From Chromatiaceae bacterium (GTDB lineage: Bacteria > Pseudomonadota > Gammaproteobacteria > Chromatiales > Chromatiaceae), in the NCBI GenBank assembly GCA_024235175.1, contig JACKMX010000002.1:682001-746000 (forward strand): DNA of 64,000 nt, in the 5' to 3' direction. The notes under the pieces are model-generated. The model saw only the letters and a list, made by a program, of their open reading frames with translations. It made no database searches and was not told where the DNA came from. Position numbers and translations under genes: made by a program. Shown here piece by piece: positions 47,746 through 56,117 of this stretch. Within the stretch, counting starts at the first letter, position 1. The number at the start of each line of letters is the position of its first letter.

Positions 47746-48945
47746 ATGCCGAATGACACACCCAATGCCTGGCGCAGCCCCGAACTTTTGTTGCTGCTGA
47801 TGGCTGGCGCCATGGCCGCCTCATTTTCAGTGTGGCAGGCGCTGCTCAATAACTTTGTGGTGGAGCAGGCTTCGTTTACCGGCGCCGAGATCGGCCTGCT
47901 CCAGTCATTGCGGGAAGTTCCCGGATTCCTGGCGTTCACCGTGGTGTTCGTGCTGCTGCTGGTGCGGGAGCAGACGCTGGCTATCGCCGCGCTTGCCCTG
48001 ACCGGAATCGGCGTAGCCCTAACGGGCCAGTTTCCTCACGCCTGGGGGCTGTATACCACCACGGTGATCATGTCCGTGGGATTCCACTATTACGAAACTC
48101 TGCAACAATCCCTCACCCTCCAGTGGCTCGACAAGGCCCGGGCGCCGATCGCCATGGGGCTGCAAATGTCGGCGCGCTCGATCGCTTCCATCGGTGCATT
48201 TATTTTTGTCTGGCTGGGGATTGAGGTGCTCAGACTCGACTACGCATGGCTCTACCTGTTCGCGGGGGTACTCTCCATCGGCGCGGCCGTGGTTGCCCGG
48301 CTGATGTTCCCCCGATTCCCCCAGAAAACAGCTCAACACAAAACTATCATCCTGCGCAGACGCTACTGGCTCTACTACGCGCTGACCTTTATGGGCGGTG
48401 CGAGACGGCAGATTTTCGTGGTATTCGCGGCCTTCATGATGGTTGAGCGATTCGGCTTCGGCGCCGGAGACATCGCGCTGCTGTTTCTGCTGAACCATAT
48501 AATCAACAGCTGGCTGGCACCGCGCATCGGTCGGTTCATCAGCGATTGGGGCGAGCGGCGTGCGCTGACTCTGGAATATGTCGGACTGGTGGTGATTTTT
48601 TCAGCTTACGCATTTGTGGATATCGCCTGGCTGGCGGCTGCGCTTTATGTTGCGGACCATCTCTTCTTTGCAATGGCCATTGGTATTCGCAGCTACTTTC
48701 ATAAGATTGCCGACCCGGCAGACATTGCATCCTCTTCGGGAGTGGCTTTTTCCATTAACCACATCGCCGCGGTAATCATACCGGTGCTGTTCGGCATTCT
48801 CTGGCTGACCTCTCCCGCTGCGGTATTTCTGGCTGGAGCCATAATGGCGCTGATCTCACTGGGGCTGGCCCGACTGATACCGGACGATCCGCAACCCGGA
48901 TTCGAAACCACACTGATCGAAGCGCCCCTGTCCGAAAACAGCTGA
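47746..48945 (+). CDS. Major facilitator superfamily transporter
   Basis: A 399-residue integral inner-membrane protein with about 12 hydrophobic helices. The start MPNDTPNAWRSPELLLLLMAGAMAASFSVWQALLNNF places the N-terminus in the cytoplasm. Segments GLLQSLREVPGFLAFTV and APRIGRFISDWGERRALTLEY match the MFS A-motif type loops. Its substrate cannot be read from sequence. It follows the FecR/LysM gene closely on the same strand. Confidence 0.85.
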   Translation: MPNDTPNAWRSPELLLLLMAGAMAASFSVWQALLNNFVVEQASFTGAEIGLLQSLREVPGFLAFTVVFVLLLVREQTLAIAALALTGIGVALTGQFPHAWGLYTTTVIMSVGFHYYETLQQSLTLQWLDKARAPIAMGLQMSARSIASIGAFIFVWLGIEVLRLDYAWLYLFAGVLSIGAAVVARLMFPRFPQKTAQHKTIILRRRYWLYYALTFMGGARRQIFVVFAAFMMVERFGFGAGDIALLFLLNHIINSWLAPRIGRFISDWGERRALTLEYVGLVVIFSAYAFVDIAWLAAALYVADHLFFAMAIGIRSYFHKIADPADIASSSGVAFSINHIAAVIIPVLFGILWLTSPAAVFLAGAIMALISLGLARLIPDDPQPGFETTLIEAPLSENS

Positions 48946-49086
48946 ATAATTCACCGACCCACAGCCGGAAGGTTTACTGATTCCCGGGATATGATTCCTG
49001 GCTGTCCGGTATGCCGGGAGCAGAGGACTGGGGTGCAAACAGGGCTATAATCAAATATAAAGGAGCCAAAGAGGGAGACGGTTATC

Positions 49087-49425
49087 ATGGTATTACTCAA
49101 CAACGACGATCCTCTCTACCGCCTGTTGAGGGAGGGACTGGTGGAAGAGTTCAACCGGCGACGGCGCGATGGAGATGAGTGCGATCTCAGGGCCTGTGAC
49201 CTGAGAAGCCTGGATTTACGCAAGTTGGATGCCGCCGGGATGGATCTTCGCGACTGTTATCTGCGCCAGGCCGATCTGCGGGGTGTGGACCTGACCCATA
49301 CCAATCTGGAAGGATCCAGCATCAACGGCGCAAAAATATCGGGCACCCTCTTTCCTGTCGAATTGAGTGCAGAAGAGATCACACTCTCCCTGCTGCATGG
49401 TACCCGTATGCGCTACCGCAAATAG
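49087..49425 (+). CDS. Pentapeptide-repeat protein
   Basis: A 112-residue cytoplasmic protein. Residues about 30-85 are tandem A(D/N)LxX pentapeptides (CDLRACDLRSLDLRKLDAAGMDLRDCYLRQADLRGVDL), which fold as a right-handed beta helix. A helical N-terminus (DDPLYRLLREGLVEEFNRRR) and a short C-terminal tail flank it. Some pentapeptide proteins mimic DNA and bind gyrase, but the small size here does not allow a functional claim. AAAGAGGGAGACGG lies before the start. It converges with the thioredoxin-domain gene. Confidence 0.85.
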   Translation: MVLLNNDDPLYRLLREGLVEEFNRRRRDGDECDLRACDLRSLDLRKLDAAGMDLRDCYLRQADLRGVDLTHTNLEGSSINGAKISGTLFPVELSAEEITLSLLHGTRMRYRK

Positions 49426-49442
49426 GTCCATACCATGGGATA

Positions 49443-51278
49443 CTATTCACTTTTATCCTGCTGCAGACCCGCTGCGCGAATGCTGACGGCTACCTGAGTC
49501 GCATACCAGACAGGCTGCTCACGGGCCGGGCCATAGCCCATCTGCAGCGCCTGCTGAGCCTCACTCTTCAGCTTCGGATTATTACCCTCCAGCGTGAGGT
49601 CGATCAGCATTGCCACGGGTGAGGGCAGGGGCCCATCGTCGATCGCCCGCTCCCTCAGGATCCCAGGCAGCAACAGCTTATCGGTTCGCTGCCAGCCGTT
49701 CTCCCGGAAAAACCGGCGCCAAGCCTCTTCCACAATTTTCATGGAGAGTGCCAGATCCTCGCCGGAGCCGGTCAGTTGCGCCCAGTCATGCAGTCCGCCC
49801 GCCACATAAACATAATCCTCCAGCGCCGCGCTGCCCAATTCGCCGCCGTATCCACGCGCGCGCTGCAGGCGCCTGCCATCCCATAATCTGGTAGCGAGGA
49901 AATCACGCAGCCGGCGTGCGGCCTCCCGATAACGCTGATCATCCAGCACCCGGACTGCATCCACCAGCGCCGACAACATCAGGCCGTTCCAGGCAGCCAA
50001 CTGCTTCTCATCCCGGGGATGGTCCCTGACCGAACGCGCTAAGCTCAGCTTCTGTTTTACCCGCTGCTCCATCGCCCGCAACCCATCAACGGCGCGGTCA
50101 TCTTTTCCGGCCAGCTCCCCGACACGGGTTTCATCGACCGGCAGCCAACCGCCTGCGGTCACCTCGCTGCCATGCAAGCGCCAGCGCTTCCGGGCGAATG
50201 CCAGCTCATCTTCATCCAGCGCTTCATCGAGCAGCTGTTCCGTCCAGAGATAACCGCCCCCCTCCACATTTTTCGGATCCACCGCCGACAGGCTGGCAAT
50301 GAATCCGCCATCGATTCCCTGCAGCCGGGCAAGTGCGAAATCCAGCGTGTCACGCGCAACGTCGAGATAGTCCGGTCGATCAAGGACCTCCGCCGCTTTG
50401 AAATAGAGCCGGGAGAGCAGCGCCTGGGTATAAAGCATTTTTTCGTAGTGGGGTATCTGCCAGCCGGGATCAACGGTGTAACGAAAAAAGCCGCCGCCTA
50501 TATGGTCACGCAACCCCTTCCCGGACATCTGATCCAGCGTCAATTCGATCAACTCGCGCAGCCTTTGATCGGGCATGGCCTTGAGCCTGTCCAGCAGCAC
50601 CGACCACTGGGGCGCTATCGGAAAGCGGCTTTGCCGCCCGAACCCCCCCTCCATGTCGTCTCCAAGGGAGAGAGCCATCCTGACCAGATCGGCATGCAGA
50701 GTTTTTACATCAATTGGATCGGAAGCTGGAACGGGCTTTTCCGATGCCATGGCGAGTGACGCGTTTCGTGCGGTCTCACCAAGCTCGTCGGCACGCTCCT
50801 GCCAGAGTTTCCGCAGCCTTATCAGCAAACCCATGAACGACTCTGTCGGCGCATAAGTCAGACCCACCAGCGGATATCCGTCCGGGGTCAGAAACACATT
50901 GAGCGGCCAACCGGCGCTGCCGCGGGTGCGCTTCACGAAATCTATCAGGTGACCATCCAGCGCGGGCTCCAGTTCACGGTCCACTTTGACAGGTATGAAA
51001 TATTGATTGAGCAGTGCAGCGACTTGCGGGTTTTTATAGCTCTCCCGCTGCATCACATGGCACCAGTGACAGGCGAAGTATCCGCTGGAGATAAACAACG
51101 GCTTGTTGCCCGCCTTGGCTTTTGCCAGCGCCTCTTCGCCCCAGATCTGCCAAGCTACCGGGTCATCGCCATGCATCGCGAGATAGGGGGATGGATGTTG
51201 CTGCAGCTGATTGAGCAGTCCCGCCGGGAGCGATGAGGAGAGCAGGAGCAGTACGCTAAGGAGCGGTAATCTGAGCAT
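49443..51278 (-). CDS. Exported thioredoxin-domain protein (DUF255/YyaL family)
   Basis: A 611-residue protein of the spermatogenesis-associated-20/YyaL family. A signal-like N-terminus (MLRLPLLSVLLLLSSSLPAG) is followed by a thioredoxin-like domain with CHWC at 70-73 (GYFACHWCHVMQRESY) and then an (alpha/alpha)6 barrel (FFRYTVDPGWQIPHYEKMLYTQALL; AAWNGLMLSALVDA) similar to cellobiose-2-epimerase-type enzymes. Its reaction is unknown. Most relatives are cytoplasmic, so the apparent export signal is unusual. ATG 51276-51278 is chosen to start at the signal; the frame is open 19 codons further. The region upstream carries the GGGCAGA array. Confidence 0.85.
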   Translation of the reverse strand: MLRLPLLSVLLLLSSSLPAGLLNQLQQHPSPYLAMHGDDPVAWQIWGEEALAKAKAGNKPLFISSGYFACHWCHVMQRESYKNPQVAALLNQYFIPVKVDRELEPALDGHLIDFVKRTRGSAGWPLNVFLTPDGYPLVGLTYAPTESFMGLLIRLRKLWQERADELGETARNASLAMASEKPVPASDPIDVKTLHADLVRMALSLGDDMEGGFGRQSRFPIAPQWSVLLDRLKAMPDQRLRELIELTLDQMSGKGLRDHIGGGFFRYTVDPGWQIPHYEKMLYTQALLSRLYFKAAEVLDRPDYLDVARDTLDFALARLQGIDGGFIASLSAVDPKNVEGGGYLWTEQLLDEALDEDELAFARKRWRLHGSEVTAGGWLPVDETRVGELAGKDDRAVDGLRAMEQRVKQKLSLARSVRDHPRDEKQLAAWNGLMLSALVDAVRVLDDQRYREAARRLRDFLATRLWDGRRLQRARGYGGELGSAALEDYVYVAGGLHDWAQLTGSGEDLALSMKIVEEAWRRFFRENGWQRTDKLLLPGILRERAIDDGPLPSPVAMLIDLTLEGNNPKLKSEAQQALQMGYGPAREQPVWYATQVAVSIRAAGLQQDKSE

Positions 51279-51626
51279 TGGACAACTCTGTCTGAATACC
51301 CCCGCCACCGGGGACTCTTTGTGTGAGACCGCCAATCGCGCTCAGGGTTGCAGTGAATAATGGCGATATTGGGCTTGCCGTGTCAGTTCAAACTCACTGG
51401 GAAAAACCGGGCAGAGGGCAGAGGGCAGAGGGCAGAGGGCAGAGGGCAGAGAGATTGTGATCGATTTTCGGCTCCGCCTCTACCCCTGTCTTGGCAAAAC
51501 CATACCTGACTATCTCTCAAGATCAGCTATCTTCAAAATTTGAAAGCTCTTCAAATAATTCTTTCCTCGGCCCTCGGCCCTGTATTTCCTGTTGTTCCTG
51601 ACTCGGTCCTGTATCTCCTAGTGTTC
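51279..51626. other. Intergenic region between tatC and the thioredoxin-domain gene
   Basis: 348 bp without a gene. It holds the sixfold GGGCAGA array (51409-51450) and, next to the tatC stop, a C-rich heptamer/nonamer tract; both are listed separately. About 110 bp of ordinary sequence lies between them and may contain the promoter of the leftward thioredoxin-domain gene. Confidence 0.6.
51409..51450. repeat. Six perfect GGGCAGA heptamers (locus B, left arm)
   Basis: GGGCAGA is repeated six times without a mismatch (51409-51450). As runs of GGG separated by four bases it satisfies the usual G-quadruplex pattern on the plus strand. It lies 131 bp upstream of the thioredoxin-domain start, on the opposite strand to that mRNA. 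Such arrays often vary in copy number by replication slippage. Confidence 0.9.
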
Positions 51627-51633
51627 CTAGTCC
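51564..51633. repeat. C-rich heptamer/nonamer tract at the tatC stop (locus B, right arm)
   Basis: Read on the minus strand, units starting with GG follow each other at intervals of 7, 9, 9, 11, 9, 9, 7 and 7 bases, including GGGCCGA twice and several TAGGA or CAGGA cores. The tract begins at the tatC stop codon (51627-51629) and its polarity is opposite to the GGGCAGA array 110 bp away. Confidence 0.6.
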
Positions 51634-52814
51634 GTATCCAGCTGCTCCAGGATGTTTCTCGCCACGTTCACCTGATCCTTGTTGCCTTCAGCCAGAATCT
51701 CGTAAAGCAGCTTGCGCGCCCCTGCGCTGTTTCCCTCATCACGCAGCTGCTGCACTTCACGCAGCTTCTGCTCAACGCGTGCACCCTCGGCTGCATCTCT
51801 ATTCCCGCTCTCCCTTTCCCGTTTCTCGTTCTCAGCAGCCTCTTCGGCTTCAATCGCATCGAGTTCCGCGTCCAGCTCCTCTTCGGTCATAGGCACATAG
51901 CGATCCGGATCCGGTTTCCACTTGTCATTGTCCGGGGAGGGGTCGCCGTCGAAAGTGATTCCATTTAACTGATCGAAGTTTGATTCCGTGCCGGTGGAGG
52001 CTGCAGCCGTTGACCGGACAACAGGCTTGGGCGCGGCACTGCTGCCATCTTCCCCGGCCTGCCTCCCCTCCTGCAGACGCTTGCCGAACAGCCGGGACGC
52101 AATCACACCCGCCTCAAACAGCAGCCACATGGGCAGCGCCAGCAACGTCTGGGAGATGACGTCCGGCGGTGTCAGGAGCATACCGATAAAGAATGCCCCG
52201 ACAATGATGTAGGGCCGCTTTTCGACAAGTTTTTCCGGCGTCGTCACCCCCATCCAAACCAAAATGAAAGTAGCAATAGGCACTTCGAACGCCATACCGA
52301 AAGCAAAAAACAGCGTCAGGATAAAATCGAGATACTTTGCAATATCGGTGGCAACGGTAACGCCATCCGGCACCGTGCCGGTAAGAAACGCAAATACCAG
52401 GGGGAAAACCACATAGTATGCAAACAGCATCCCGATATAGAAAAGAAGGGTGCTGGATGCGACCAGCGGCACCACCAGCCGCTTCTCATGCGCATAGAGC
52501 CCCGGCGCGATGAAGGCCCACATCTGGTACAGGGTATAGGGTATGGAGAGAAAGAACGCAGCCACCAGGCTGAGCTTGAAAGGTGTCAGGAACGGCGATG
52601 CCACCTCGGTGGCAATCATGCTGGTCCCGGCGGGCAGATGAGCCATCAACGGAGTGGCGACCCAGATATAGATATCGTTGGCGAAGGGGAACAGGCACAG
52701 AAAAAAAACCGCCACCACCGCCAGCGCACGCAACAACCGGTCGCGCAGCTCAAGCAGGTGGGAAACGAAGGGTTGTTCCTTGAAGGAATCGCTATCCTGA
52801 TCGTTTGTTGTCAT
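51627..52814 (-). CDS. tatC: Twin-arginine translocase subunit TatC with C-terminal FimV-like extension
   Basis: TatC is the receptor core of the Tat pathway, exporting folded proteins with twin-arginine signals. Residues 1-260 are a normal six-helix TatC (PFVSHLLELRDRLLRAL, FAFGMAFEVPIATFILVWMGV). An additional 135 residues follow: a linker, an acidic segment (EEELDAELDAIEAEEAAENEKRERE), and a final helical unit (GNSAGARKLLYEILAEGNKDQVNVARNILEQL) that resembles the FimV C-terminal domain. TatC normally ends near 255-265 residues, and its C-terminus is cytoplasmic. ATG 52812-52814 (MTTNDQD) overlaps the tatB stop by 23 bp. The stop lies inside a repeat tract. Confidence 0.93.
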   Translation of the reverse strand: MTTNDQDSDSFKEQPFVSHLLELRDRLLRALAVVAVFFLCLFPFANDIYIWVATPLMAHLPAGTSMIATEVASPFLTPFKLSLVAAFFLSIPYTLYQMWAFIAPGLYAHEKRLVVPLVASSTLLFYIGMLFAYYVVFPLVFAFLTGTVPDGVTVATDIAKYLDFILTLFFAFGMAFEVPIATFILVWMGVTTPEKLVEKRPYIIVGAFFIGMLLTPPDVISQTLLALPMWLLFEAGVIASRLFGKRLQEGRQAGEDGSSAAPKPVVRSTAAASTGTESNFDQLNGITFDGDPSPDNDKWKPDPDRYVPMTEEELDAELDAIEAEEAAENEKRERESGNRDAAEGARVEQKLREVQQLRDEGNSAGARKLLYEILAEGNKDQVNVARNILEQLDTD

Positions 52815-53184
52815 TGCTCTGCTTGCTGGTGACCTCTGCAGTATCACCAAAGCGGGTATAGGACTCATTTTCAGAGCCGAATCTCTTCTCACCTTCACGC
52901 ATGCTGCTGCCGACTTCTTCTTTCAGCTCCCGCATACCGGAAGCAGTCTCCTCAATCACATCCTGCAGCGGATTGAGCTGTTTTTTCTGTTTCTCCAGAA
53001 TCTCCTTCAGCTCCTCAGCCTTGATCTCCTTATCAATCTCGGACTTGACCGCGTTCAGCATGCTGCGTCCCTTACCCAGCCATTTACCTGCGGTATACGC
53101 CAGCTTTGGCAGACGTTCCGGGCCCACTACGACCAAGGCCACCAGACCTATCAGCATCAGCTCCCAGAATCCGATGTCAAACAT
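52792..53184 (-). CDS. tatB: Sec-independent translocase protein TatB
   Basis: TatB works with TatC to recognise twin-arginine signals. The 130-residue protein has a single N-terminal membrane helix (MFDIGFWELMLIGLVALVVVGPERLPKLA), with glutamate at residue 8 and the GPERLP hinge typical of TatB, an amphipathic helix, and a charged helical tail. It lies between tatA (39 bp upstream) and tatC, with which it overlaps by 23 bp, giving the standard tatABC order. Confidence 0.95.
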   Translation of the reverse strand: MFDIGFWELMLIGLVALVVVGPERLPKLAYTAGKWLGKGRSMLNAVKSEIDKEIKAEELKEILEKQKKQLNPLQDVIEETASGMRELKEEVGSSMREGEKRFGSENESYTRFGDTAEVTSKQSNDNKRSG

Positions 53185-53223
53185 GGTGTCAGTGCTTCAA
53201 TTACGGAGAAAACAGATTGAACC

Positions 53224-53457
53224 TCAGGATTTCTCTCTCTCCTTCCGATTCACCTCACCCTCGATGACGCTCTCCTCGTCGGCCTTTTCAAGCCGCTGCT
53301 TGTCCGCCTCGTCGCCCTCTTTCATGGCTCCCTTGAAACCCTTCACCGCATTGCCCAGATCGGATCCAATGTTTTTCAGCCGCTTGGTCCCGAACAACAG
53401 TAATACGATCACCAGCACAATCAACAACTGCCAGATACTGATTCCACCTATACCCAT
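53224..53457 (-). CDS. tatA: Sec-independent translocase protein TatA
   Basis: TatA oligomerises to form or facilitate the translocation path. The 77-residue protein starts MGIGGISIWQLLIVLVIVLLLFGTKRLKNIGSDLGNAVKGFK, the canonical membrane helix, FGTKRL hinge and amphipathic helix. ATG 53455-53457 is preceded by GGAGAG; the frame extends ten codons upstream without support. It is first of the tat genes and lies about 110 bp after hisE in the same direction, so his and tat may share transcripts. Confidence 0.95.
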   Translation of the reverse strand: MGIGGISIWQLLIVLVIVLLLFGTKRLKNIGSDLGNAVKGFKGAMKEGDEADKQRLEKADEESVIEGEVNRKEREKS

Positions 53458-53569
53458 GATCTCTCTCCAAAACGCTATATTTTTCACGGGCCCGGGTTCA
53501 CCCGCTCAAGAAAATCGTCCACTAACTGGTTGCATCCCGATACGATGCTTCGATGATACCCTAAAAAGG

Positions 53570-53893
53570 TTATTGCGTATCGCGCCCCGCCTTCTCTTCC
53601 AGACCGGAGAGGCCAAAGCGGCGATCAAGCTCCGCCAATACCAGTTCAGGCCCCAAGCCTTGCTGTGCCAGCAGAACCATGCTGTGAAACCAAAGATCCG
53701 CCACTTCGTACACCAGCTTTTCCGGCACGCCGTCTTTGGCCGCCATAACGGTTTCCGTCGCCTCTTCGCCTATTTTTTTTAAGATGGCATCCAGTCCCTT
53801 GGCATAGAGCCCAGCCACGTATGAACTCCCGGCGTCAGCATTTTTGCGCGCCTCCAGCACCTCAGCCAGACGCGCGAGTATATCCTTCTCCAT
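53570..53893 (-). CDS. hisE: Phosphoribosyl-ATP pyrophosphatase
   Basis: HisE hydrolyses phosphoribosyl-ATP to phosphoribosyl-AMP in histidine synthesis. The 107-residue protein contains the MazG-like helices with SSYVAGLYAKGLDAILKKIGEEATETVMAAKDG and VYEVADLWFHSMVLLAQQGL. It stands alone as HisE rather than fused to HisI. Its ATG overlaps the hisF stop by one base. The tat genes follow. Confidence 0.96.
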   Translation of the reverse strand: MEKDILARLAEVLEARKNADAGSSYVAGLYAKGLDAILKKIGEEATETVMAAKDGVPEKLVYEVADLWFHSMVLLAQQGLGPELVLAELDRRFGLSGLEEKAGRDTQ

Positions 53894-54663
53894 TACAGCC
53901 TTACCTCAACACCGCGCTCGGCCATATAGCGTTTTGCTTCACCTATGCTGTACTCGGCAAAATGAAATATGCTTGCGGCCAGTACCGCATCCGCCATGCC
54001 TTCCACCACGCCATCCACCAGGTGCTGCAGATTGCCAACCCCGCCGGATGCAATGACGGGAATATCAACCGCCTCGCAGATGGCGCGGGTAAGCGCCAGA
54101 TCGAAGCCGATCCTGGTGCCGTCCCGGTCCATACTGGTCAGCAGGATCTCACCGGCACCGTACCCCGCCATTTTGCGCGCCCAGGCAACCGCATCCAGCC
54201 CGGTGGGCTTGCGTCCCCCATGAGTGAATATCTCCCACTTCAAGGACTCACCCTGAGCACTCACCTGCTTTGCATCGATAGCGACGACTATGCATTGCGA
54301 GCCGAATTTTTCAGTGGCCTGCCGTACGAATTCGGGGTTGAATACCGCAGCGGTGTTGATCGCGACCTTGTCCGCGCCAGCGTTGAGCATGCGCCGAACA
54401 TCATCCACGCTGCGTATTCCTCCACCTACGGTCAGCGGAATGAAAACTTCTCCGGCAACCTGTTCCACCACATGCACAATGGTATCCCTGTCATCCGAAC
54501 TCGCGGTGATATCGAGAAAAGTGATCTCGTCGGCACCCTCCTCATTGTAGCGGCGCGCCACCTCAACCGGATCTCCGGCATCCCTGATATCGACGAACCT
54601 GACCCCTTTCACCACGCGTCCGGCGTCAACGTCAAGACAGGGAATTATTCTCTTCGATAACAT
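53893..54663 (-). CDS. hisF: Imidazole glycerol phosphate synthase cyclase subunit
   Basis: HisF forms the synthase with HisH and uses ammonia from it to close the imidazole ring. The 256-residue TIM barrel begins MLSKRIIPCLDVDAGRVVKGVRF, carries the two catalytic aspartates in CLDVD and TSMDRDGT, and ends MAERGVEVRL. The frame is open 46 codons further upstream, within hisA, but ATG 54661-54663 matches the family. It lies 10 bp after hisA and touches hisE. Confidence 0.97.
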   Translation of the reverse strand: MLSKRIIPCLDVDAGRVVKGVRFVDIRDAGDPVEVARRYNEEGADEITFLDITASSDDRDTIVHVVEQVAGEVFIPLTVGGGIRSVDDVRRMLNAGADKVAINTAAVFNPEFVRQATEKFGSQCIVVAIDAKQVSAQGESLKWEIFTHGGRKPTGLDAVAWARKMAGYGAGEILLTSMDRDGTRIGFDLALTRAICEAVDIPVIASGGVGNLQHLVDGVVEGMADAVLAASIFHFAEYSIGEAKRYMAERGVEVRL

Positions 54664-54673
54664 TGGGTTCAGT

Positions 54674-55411
54674 TTATCCGCACAGTCTGTCAGCCAACTT
54701 CTGGCCCTGGGCGAAATCGAGCGTTCCCTCGTAGATCGCCCGCCCGGTGATCGCTCCCATAATACCTGAAGCCGCCACCTCGCAGAGTGCGCTGATATCA
54801 TCGATATCGGTGATGCCGCCGGAGGCGATCACCGGAGTGGATACAGACTCGGCCAAAGCAGCGGTTGCGGCAATATTCGGGCCGGTCAACATACCGTCCC
54901 GGCCAATATCCGTGTAGACGATCGCCGATACGCCGTCCTGCTCGAAACGCTTGGACAACTCGGTAACGGGATGTTCGGTTACGGTGGCCCAGCCGTCAAT
55001 CGCAACCATGCCATTGACCGCATCCAGCCCGACAATGACATGGCCGGGAAAATTCCTGCAGGCCGTTGTCACAATAGCGGGCTCCTTGACCGCTTGAGTA
55101 CCGATGATCACATACTCCACACCTACCGTAAGGTAAGCGGCCATCGTCTCCTCATCGCGGATCCCACCCCCCACCTGAATTGGCAGATCGGGAAAGGCGG
55201 CGGCTATCTGGCTGATAATATCGCCATTGACCGGCTTGCCGGCAAAGGCACCATTGAGGTCCACCAGGTGCAGTCTGCGTGCACCGGCTGCCACCCAACG
55301 CCCTGCCACATCGACCGGATCACTGGAAAATATAGTTTCGTCATCCATGCGCCCCTGTCTCAGACGAACGCAACGGCCATTTTTCAAATCAATTGCGGGT
55401 ATCAGTAACAC
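54674..55411 (-). CDS. hisA: Phosphoribosylformimino-5-aminoimidazole carboxamide ribotide isomerase
   Basis: HisA isomerises ProFAR to PRFAR. The 245-residue TIM barrel has LIPAIDLKNGRCVRL at the start, with the catalytic aspartate, and YTDIGRDGMLTGPN with the second one. GTG 55409-55411 is taken as start, with GAGG nine bases upstream; a TTG three codons earlier would overlap that site. It lies between hisH and hisF in one operon. Confidence 0.95.
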   Translation of the reverse strand: MLLIPAIDLKNGRCVRLRQGRMDDETIFSSDPVDVAGRWVAAGARRLHLVDLNGAFAGKPVNGDIISQIAAAFPDLPIQVGGGIRDEETMAAYLTVGVEYVIIGTQAVKEPAIVTTACRNFPGHVIVGLDAVNGMVAIDGWATVTEHPVTELSKRFEQDGVSAIVYTDIGRDGMLTGPNIAATAALAESVSTPVIASGGITDIDDISALCEVAASGIMGAITGRAIYEGTLDFAQGQKLADRLCG

Positions 55412-55457
55412 GATCGACAACCTCGGATAGGTTAGGGCCTGTTAGCACTATGTTGAG

Positions 55458-56099
55458 TCAGACGTCCCAGCGAACGAAATTCTCAAGGAGTTTGAGGCCG
55501 ACATCGGCGCTCTTTTCCGGATGAAACTGAGTTGCAAAAAGATTTCCTCTGGCAACTGCACTGGCAAAGGTAACTCCATATTCCGTGGTGCCCGCCACCA
55601 GATCCCGATCCTTGGGAACAACAAAGTAGCTATGTACGAAATAGAAACGGCTGGCCTGGGGTATGCCCTTCCACAGCGGATGATCTCCCCTTTGGTGGAC
55701 CTGGTTCCAGCCCATCTGGGGGATTTTCAATCGCAGCCCCGCGCTCTCCATTCCGTTGGAAAAACGGCGCACGTCGCCCTCCAGCAGTCCCAGCAGTTTG
55801 GTACCGCCATTCTCCTCACTGAATCCCATCAGAACCTGAAGTCCCATACAGATCCCGAGAAAAGGCTTGGTCCGCGCCGCCTCCAGCACCGCACGATTCA
55901 GCTGGTGATCGGAAATCGCGGCCATACAGTCACGCGCAGCTCCCTGCCCCGGAAAAACCACCCTGTCCGCAGAGAGAATCAGATCCGGGTCATCGGTTAC
56001 ATACACTCTGTCACCCGGCTCAACAACATGTTCAACGGCTTTCGAGACCGAACGCAGGTTGCCCATACCATAGTCGATTACACTAATGATTTTCGACAT
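55458..56099 (-). CDS. hisH: Imidazole glycerol phosphate synthase glutaminase subunit
   Basis: HisH releases ammonia from glutamine for HisF. The 213-residue class I glutamine amidotransferase has the nucleophile cysteine in PFLGICMGLQVL and the catalytic histidine and glutamate in ATQFHPEKS. It starts MSKIISVIDYGMGNLRSV, the usual N-terminus. It lies 18 bp after hisB and 46 bp before hisA. Confidence 0.97.
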   Translation of the reverse strand: MSKIISVIDYGMGNLRSVSKAVEHVVEPGDRVYVTDDPDLILSADRVVFPGQGAARDCMAAISDHQLNRAVLEAARTKPFLGICMGLQVLMGFSEENGGTKLLGLLEGDVRRFSNGMESAGLRLKIPQMGWNQVHQRGDHPLWKGIPQASRFYFVHSYFVVPKDRDLVAGTTEYGVTFASAVARGNLFATQFHPEKSADVGLKLLENFVRWDV

Positions 56100-56117
56100 A
56101 TCGAGAAATTCCGGTTT

